Below, one piece after another: positions 20,486 to 25,633 of a stretch of 25,633 nt of DNA (the first letter of the stretch is position 1; every line of letters begins with the position of its first letter). This stretch comes from Lichtheimia corymbifera B2541. Taxonomy: Eukaryota > Mucoromycota > Mucoromycetes > Mucorales > Lichtheimiaceae. The notes beneath the pieces are model-generated. The model searched no databases and was not told the origin of the DNA. It was given only the letters and a program-made list of their open reading frames with translations. A program made the translations under genes and the position numbers. The stretch covers positions 1 to 25,633 of the forward strand of contig JNEU01000227.1 in NCBI GenBank assembly GCA_000697475.1. The letters run 5' to 3'.

Positions 20486-20953
20486 CTACCTTGCAAGATG
20501 CACATGAAAATTTGGATTCGGCTGGCATTTGTACTACAAGGTAAGCTTTTGCTTTTGCAATGTCCCATGTTTTATCAACATTAATGTATTGCTTTTAAGG
20601 TGTGCAAATCAGCTTTTACAAGATGCAGTTGAATGCAAAGGTCCTATACGTACTTGTGAACATGTCAACCTTGCATTTGATGAGATCATCAAGCGACACA
20701 CTGCTAATTCCCGTTTATTGAAGTGCTTCATGCCTAAAGGTAAACGATGGTATTGTTCAACAAAAAACCTTGTATTTATGCTCTCTGTTTCTCAGACAAT
20801 CATCCAAGAAAGTGTACAAAGCTTATACTCTGCAACACACAGAAAGCAACGTGGTGGTGCTCCCTGTCCTGGACTTGGATCCAACCGAAAGATGATGATG
20901 CGTACTTGTTCTATCCCTGTGCAAAGCATTACGACGGGAAAAGTGCGAATTAA
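20486..20953 (+). CDS. Cysteine-rich hypothetical protein, 5' end unresolved
   Basis: Three exons join in one phase: 20486-20540, 20600-20739 and 20796-20953 (TAA at 20951). Introns are 59 and 56 bp with GTAAGC/GTAAAC donors and AAG/CAG acceptors. The readable protein (about 117 residues) has LDSAGICTTRCANQLLQDAV, ECKGPIRTCEHVNLAFDEII, LLKCFMPKDNHPRKC, LILCNTQ, WWCSL, YLFYPCAKHYDG and ends KSAN. About nine cysteines are spread over ~100 residues, as in many secreted or disulfide-rich fungal proteins. No signal peptide can be attached, because the first exon was not found. An alternative frame from ATG 20498 ends early and lacks this continuity. It lies between two convergent quinone-reductase paralogues and between the two copies of the ~100 bp direct repeat. 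No family recognised. Confidence 0.5.
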
Positions 20954-21133
20954 GACAACGTCAACAAGTCTACATTGCATATCATAATATCCCCGTAGCC
21001 TATGCATGGGTATGCTAATAAATGTAGCCCATGATTACACCTGCCTTACAACATACGAACATAAAGATGAGGTCTACTTGCTTCATTCACATGACAAAAC
21101 TCCACTTTCACACACCCCTTCCTCTACCAAGAA

Positions 21134-21234
21134 CATCAATCCAATGAGCTAATACCCAAAACTATGGAACAAAGGAATCGTGCTGTATTCTTGTGTATGA
21201 CATGGCAGTGATATTTCTATCCTCCTACTAATCG
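21134..21234 (+). repeat. Direct repeat, second copy
   Basis: This matches 19939-20041 in the same orientation. It ends right at the stop codon (21239-21237) of the minus-strand quinone reductase, so it forms that gene's 3' UTR in antisense, whereas the first copy lies in sense downstream of copy A. Confidence 0.75.
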
Positions 21235-21236
21235 GC

Positions 21237-22583
21237 CTACAGCTTTTGGCGCGTGTTTTGGACTTCAATGACTACCTTACCAAATTGACCACCCTGTCTA
21301 TAAACGAGGAGTTAATTATCTGCGTTGCAAGAGAAAGAAAATAAGGATGTTGAAGCTACTTACTCAAGGCGTTCAAAGGCATCATCCACGTTTTGTTGGG
21401 TCAATCCATGATACACATCCGATACAATTGGGTGGATGTTGTGCTTGCTGACAAATTCCAAGAGCTCCTTGAATTCAACACGAGAACCCATGGTTGAACC
21501 GCAGATATCGATATTCTTGAGCACAGCGGTCATGTTAAAGTTGACACCTTTAGGAGAAGCAGTTTGACCATATTGGACAATGACACCACCGTTATCCATC
21601 ACTCGGACAAATTGATCAAAGAGTTGGCCACCTGAACCATCAACCACAGTGGAGATCTTTGCACCATTAAGGAGCTTCTTGAGTTCAGCACCAGCGTTAG
21701 CTAAAATGTAAAGAGGGTTAACAAGAGAAAACTTGATCGGTATTCACACACAGAGCACTTACGATCCTTGTAGTTGACGCCTCCTTTGGCACCCAACTCA
21801 ACGGCCTTTCTAATCTTTTCAGGGCTTGATGATGTGACATAGACATTGGCACCAGCAGCTACGGCAAATTGAAGAGCAAACAAGGCGACACCACCACCGA
21901 TACCAGTGACAAGGACATGGTCACCCTTTTGCACTCGACCCTTGGTGAAAGTAGCTCTAGAGACTTGGTGAGCCATGGCATTCATCGAATCACAAACACA
22001 CACTCTTTTACCTGTAAGCAGTCAAACCAGCCAAGGGCAAAGCAGCAGCTTCAGCAGTTGTAAGATGATCAGGGCAAGGGAAGACCTCCTTTTCGTCAAT
22101 GTTGATAGTTTCAGCAAGGGTACCTGCATGGATTTGTCAGCAAAACCTTAATCACACACTCATGATGATGACATTACTTACCAGGATTTGGCAATAAACC
22201 AAGGATGCTAAATGCGCCTTCTGGACCTCGTGGATTGGAATCCCAGTTGACACTAGGTGAAATCAAGACGCGTTGACCGACTTTGGCTTGACCAGCACCA
22301 CTGGACTTGAGGAGCACACCCACAGCGTCGGCACCCAAGACTGATTCAGGCTTAATACCAGGATACAAGCCCTTGAGAATCCAGATATCACTGTATCGAG
22401 TGAATAAAAAGTTGCAACATGGGCGAATGGGATGACAGCTGCTTACCGATGATTGAGTGCAGCAGCTTGAATCTGCACAACGGCTTGGTCCGATCGCGCC
22501 TCAGGAACGGTATGTTCCTTGACTTGAAGGGAATACTTGAACTTTTCTTGACGAGGGGAGTTGGAGAGCACAGCAGCAAGCAT
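21237..22583 (-). CDS. Medium-chain NAD(P)H:quinone reductase-like protein, copy B
   Basis: The paralogue of the gene at 18539-19879, transcribed toward it. Exons: 22583-22447, 22390-22182, 22123-22012, 21956-21763, 21700-21364, 21297-21237, giving 349 aa with the same phase pattern (2,1,2,1,2) as copy A. Shared motifs are AAALNHRDIWILKGLYPGI, GADAVGVLL, NWDSNPRGPEGAFSILGLLP, the GDHVLVTGIGGGVALFALQFA nucleotide-binding loop, GAKGGVNYKD, VDGSGGQ, GSTMGSR and QFGKVVIEV. It carries two or three extra residues in the GroES-like domain and a longer C-terminus (QNTRQKL). No catalytic zinc ligands are seen. The start at 22583 matches MRATVL of copy A as MLAAVL. Its ATG is 177 bp beyond the AP-3 mu stop, on the same strand, so the two genes are in tandem with a short promoter between them. 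Confidence 0.9.
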
Positions 22584-22759
22584 GATAGTAAATGAGATAT
22601 GTAAGAAAAAAGTGCGGGGTAAAGAAGTGGAGAAGAAAAGAAAGGTTATATATGTTCGGTTTAGTCAGCGTCAAGCGCATTAATAATCATTTCTATTCCC
22701 GGATGAGAATATCCGTAAGATGCATGAACAATGATGTGCTCTACATAGATATGGTTTAT

Positions 22760-24727
22760 TTATGTTCTGATATAGAATTTGCCAGCCTTAGTTAAACTCC
22801 TTACACCCTATTAAAGAAACTATGAGTAATCATATATCTACACGCATGATGATCCTTTCCCTCGTACCTTGTATGGTTTATAGCCCTCATGGAAAAGCCT
22901 TAAGCTATCCACACGTAATCCAGAGACAGCATACATGCTTATCTGGAATTCAACCCCGATTGTCATGCCAGTATCAGGATCGAGATCACTAAAGTCGGCT
23001 ATTAGCAACCGTGCATCACATCTTCTTCATCCCACAATCAATAACTAACCTGCTTCGGAATGTGCCAGAAAGCATAGGTGCCCGATCCCGTTGTTGAATT
23101 TTGCCGATATCCCACTTGATGGACTACAATAGGAAAGAACATTAATCAGCACTACCAAGTAATGGGACTAATGACGAGACACTTTTACCTTGCTCACTGG
23201 ATCATACATGTATTGGCCGCTGTTGCATGTTGCATTTACACTTAGGGTACTCTTGGGCATGGGAAGTGACAGCTTTACGTTCTCAATAGGCTTGCCATCA
23301 GTCGTCCGTGGATGCACGCTAATATCAAATTTGCCTATCATGGCGTGTGAACATCCCATCCCCATTGTAATTTCCAATCACCCTACCTCCATTCTTGGAT
23401 ACCAGTATCTGTGGTTTCACTTGCAAGGGCATTGCTTGATAGTGCGTCAATGCGACTCTAAACTCAACGCAGATATTTAGTTACGAGATCCCGCCTCCCT
23501 TGCGTCCCATTTTTACCTGTAAGACATGAGCTTGAATTGACCATCAGGCGGCACAAAAGAAAGCACCTTGTCGCTCTCCCATTTTCGATAACTGATAATG
23601 ACGTCGCGTTATAGCTCATCTTTGCGCCATCCTTTTTCCATTCGCTTACCGCACACATGGGTGAAAGCTCACATCGTCGATCAATCGAGGGTTGACAAAG
23701 CTCAGGGTCAAATCCGGCATGCCTTAACACATTTATGCGTGAGTGAGTATTGCCTTGTTCCCATCTCTCTCTTCTTTATATATACCTGACAACCGGCAAT
23801 TTGCGACAACATTTCCATGAGCTTCGCATGAAACAACCGTGCCATTCCTATCACACATGTTAGATCCACCTTTCCTCTCTGATCCTCCCAATAACTAAAC
23901 GATACTCACTGTGCAATGGTAGCATCAATCTCCTCAATGATATCAAAGTAGATTTCGTTCTGGGTATATTTGACGCCTGCCTTTCTCCATGGGATACTGG
24001 AAAGATTCTGTGGGACTTTGGGTGCAACACTATGACCATCAAGGGGTCAGCCTATCATCATCCACCATATCCACCCTATCCTTTCCTCAAATTTACCCTG
24101 CAGCTGCATTGACGGTAGTCATGACTCGGTTCATGATCGTGGGTGGCATGATGATATCTTTGAGTGTATTTGGCTCTGTCGTCAAGGGGTAACCGTAATC
24201 CATCATCTCCTCCAGTAACTGGTAGACGGTGACAAAGTTCTCTCGTATCGATGGTTCGGACACCTCGGCAAGATAATCGGTAAGGATATCGATGATGCGA
24301 TGAATGAATTCAAATACAAGCATGGGATCCACTAGAATCTCACACATCTCAGTACATAGGTGGATATGGTCCCAACCCAATGCACCCTTTACCTTCACGA
24401 TCCACAGGGCACAACCATATCAAATCATCGCGTAGGACGTTGAGTAGCCAATACTTGGGCGTTTCCAAAATAGGTGGCACATCCTCTCGACTGTAAAAGG
24501 GCTCTTTCCAATCCTTGTCGCCATTCATGTTTTCTGGCACCGAGTTGATAAACTTGGCACTCTCGTCGTTGAACACGTCGACGATTTGCCGAGAAATAAT
24601 ACCACGCCAATGCTTTTCAATAATGATCTTCCTGTATATATAGCAACAAGTCAATGGGACAACGCGTACCAACAAGAGTCGAGTGGAATTACCCTTGTAG
24701 ATTTATCACGAACAGTGAGTTGATCAT
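22760..24727 (-). CDS. AP-3 adaptor complex subunit mu
   Basis: The medium chain of AP-3, which sorts cargo from Golgi/endosome to vacuole by binding tyrosine signals. Twelve exons on the minus strand: 24727-24693, 24631-24393, 24331-24097, 24029-23910, 23847-23786, 23722-23650, 23591-23517, 23457-23387, 23334-23189, 23123-23050, 22988-22868, 22807-22760. All phases agree, giving 432 aa (family about 415-480). The longin-like N-terminus has MINSLFVINLQG, KHWRGIISRQIVDVF, FEFIHRIIDIL and VYQLLEEMMDYGYPLTTEPN. The mu-homology domain from about residue 180 has IPWRKAGVKYTQNEIYFDII, LSGMPDLTLSFVNPRLIDDV, FHPCVR, YRKWESDKVLSFVPPDGQF, KPIENVKLSLPMPK and GVRSLTKAGKFYIRT at the end. An in-frame ATG exists at 24883, but the family start favours 24727. 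Confidence 0.95.
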
Positions 24728-25060
24728 GGCTGTGTGTGTGGGGTGTTGCGTGTGTTGCGTTTGGGATAAGAGGAGAGGGACACATCCTGTTTCACCGGTG
24801 CTGGAATCTAATTTGGACGTCGGACATTGGCAATGATAATACTCACATAATGCTGCTGCTGCTACTGTGAAGGCTGGCCTCATTCCATATCAGAGCAAGG
24901 CACACTAGATGGATCTTAAGGATATCGTTTAGAATATAATAGCATCATTCAATAAATGCGTGATTTATACCCATTTTCTATCCCGTAACTACTTGGATAC
25001 CAAGGTTGATCACCCTGATTATTGCATTAGTGCTGGTTGCCAAGAAGGACGCTTTTTTAG
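24728..25060. other. 5' flank of AP-3 mu, inner side of the right repeat
   Basis: No gene supported. It should contain the AP-3 mu promoter. A GTGTGTG/GTGTTGCG-rich patch lies at 24731-24760 and a GCTGCTGCTGCT run at 24852-24863. Confidence 0.4.
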
Positions 25061-25392
25061 GGGAATTACTACGCCCGCACCAAAATCCCATCTCGCCCGC
25101 ACCAAAAAAAATAGGCATGCTAGTCATATACTCAGATCAGCCAATTAATATAAAATGATATAAACACAGCACCTTTATGCCCTCGCTGGCATAATGTCAC
25201 GTGCATTATTCATCATACCCGCACCATTTTTGCACTTGAGTCTTTCATGCAATGCATCCATCATGGCACATGTATATGTCCACCATGCCCGCACCATTTT
25301 TACACTTGAGTCTTTCATGCAATGCATCCATCATGGCACATGTATATGTCCACCATGCCCGCACCATTTTTACACTCGAGTCTTTTATGCAT
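25061..25392 (+). repeat. Right copy of the window-bracketing inverted repeat
   Basis: Reverse complement of 229-516. The inner end begins GGGAATTACTACGCCCGC at 25061. CCCGCACC cores (complement of GGTGCGGG) occur near 25074, 25096, 25218, 25288 and 25358. The last three belong to exact 70-bp units, as shown by TCTTTCATGC at 25241 and 25311 and TCTTTTATGC at 25381. This copy has three 70-bp units where the left copy has two plus a tail. CACGTG occurs at 25198-25203. Confidence 0.85.
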
Positions 25393-25633
25393 TTACGATT
25401 AATTCGAAAGCGTTGTATTTTGTAGCATGGTGTCATAATAATGGTGTCATAATAGTCAGGATGAAGTCATCACTTATTGCTTAACTATGGGTAGTACATG
25501 ATTGTGTGTGGTGGTTATTCAGGGACGAATTTAACTAAGAATGCCAGGGTGATAGGATGTTGTTCCTGGTTTAGCTTTCTTGATGTGTAGGTGTCTCCAT
25601 GATGCTTTGTAGTTTTGAGGTACTTTTCTTTCA
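25393..25633. other. Flank outside the right repeat, no gene
   Basis: No coding exon recognised. It includes an imperfect tandem ATGGTGTCATAATA duplication at about 25428-25455 and the 13-mer ACTAAGAATGCCA at 25534-25546. Confidence 0.4.

Noticed and set aside
24689..24883. Upstream in-frame ATG extending AP-3 mu by about 52 residues
   Set aside because: The added residues are low complexity and the family begins with the short MI-SLF motif, found exactly at 24727.
229..25392. A Starship-like giant mobile element spanning the window
   Set aside because: No tyrosine-recombinase captain gene was found and the content is core housekeeping genes; only the paired repeats remain unusual.
1..25633. 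tRNA, 5S rRNA, spliceosomal RNA and CRISPR-type arrays
   Set aside because: Scanning for B-box-like GGTTCGA contexts, known snRNA cores and regularly spaced short repeats gave no convincing match; the one GGTTCGA (near 3661) is inside the PTM1-like coding exon.

Overview
The window looks like nuclear DNA from a filamentous fungus, most likely an early-diverging Mucoromycota (zygomycete-type) genome. Genes are dense on both strands. Introns are numerous, mostly 50-90 bp, with GTAAGT-like donors, CTAAC/CTAAT-type branch sites and TAG/CAG acceptors. Conserved proteins are full length when spliced by hand. The lineage is inferred from gene structure and protein flavour, not from a marker gene.

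Layout. 229-516: left copy of an inverted repeat. 682-1527 (+): translation elongation factor eEF1B alpha. 4041-1808 (-): PTM1/GPR107-type Golgi seven-transmembrane protein, 11 exons. 5119-4370 (-): two-RRM nucleolar-type protein. About 5571-6045 (-): decayed coding remnant. 6459-7441 (+): TAF12, the TFIID/SAGA histone-fold subunit. 9268-7498 (-): MFS sugar transporter. 10291-12662 (+): cytosolic Phe-tRNA synthetase beta subunit. 13130-13901 (+): broken IS630/Tc1-like transposase. 14730-14071 (-): unexplained set of well-formed introns. About 15.2-17.9 kb: gene-poor stretch with two inverted, diverged copies of an unknown ORF and a degenerate ~125-130 bp tandem repeat. 18539-19879 (+) and 22583-21237 (-): convergent paralogous medium-chain quinone reductases with the same intron positions. 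20486-20953 (+): cysteine-rich unknown gene between them. 24727-22760 (-): AP-3 mu subunit, 12 exons. 25061-25392: right copy of the inverted repeat.

The housekeeping genes (eEF1B, FRS1, TAF12, AP-3 mu, GPR107-like, RRM protein) serve separate pathways and do not form one system. The unusual content is structural. The whole ~24.5 kb is bracketed by near-identical inverted repeats. Each repeat is built from 70-bp units carrying a GGTGCGGG core and sits just upstream of the first gene that reads inward. The two quinone reductases form an inverted duplication whose intergenic space carries a ~100 bp direct repeat and a previously unassigned Cys-rich gene. The 13-18 kb accessory stretch holds a transposase relic, an orphan gene family and a spliced transcript with no clear product. 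All exon models were read by eye and confirmed only by phase consistency and family resemblance; no database search was run.
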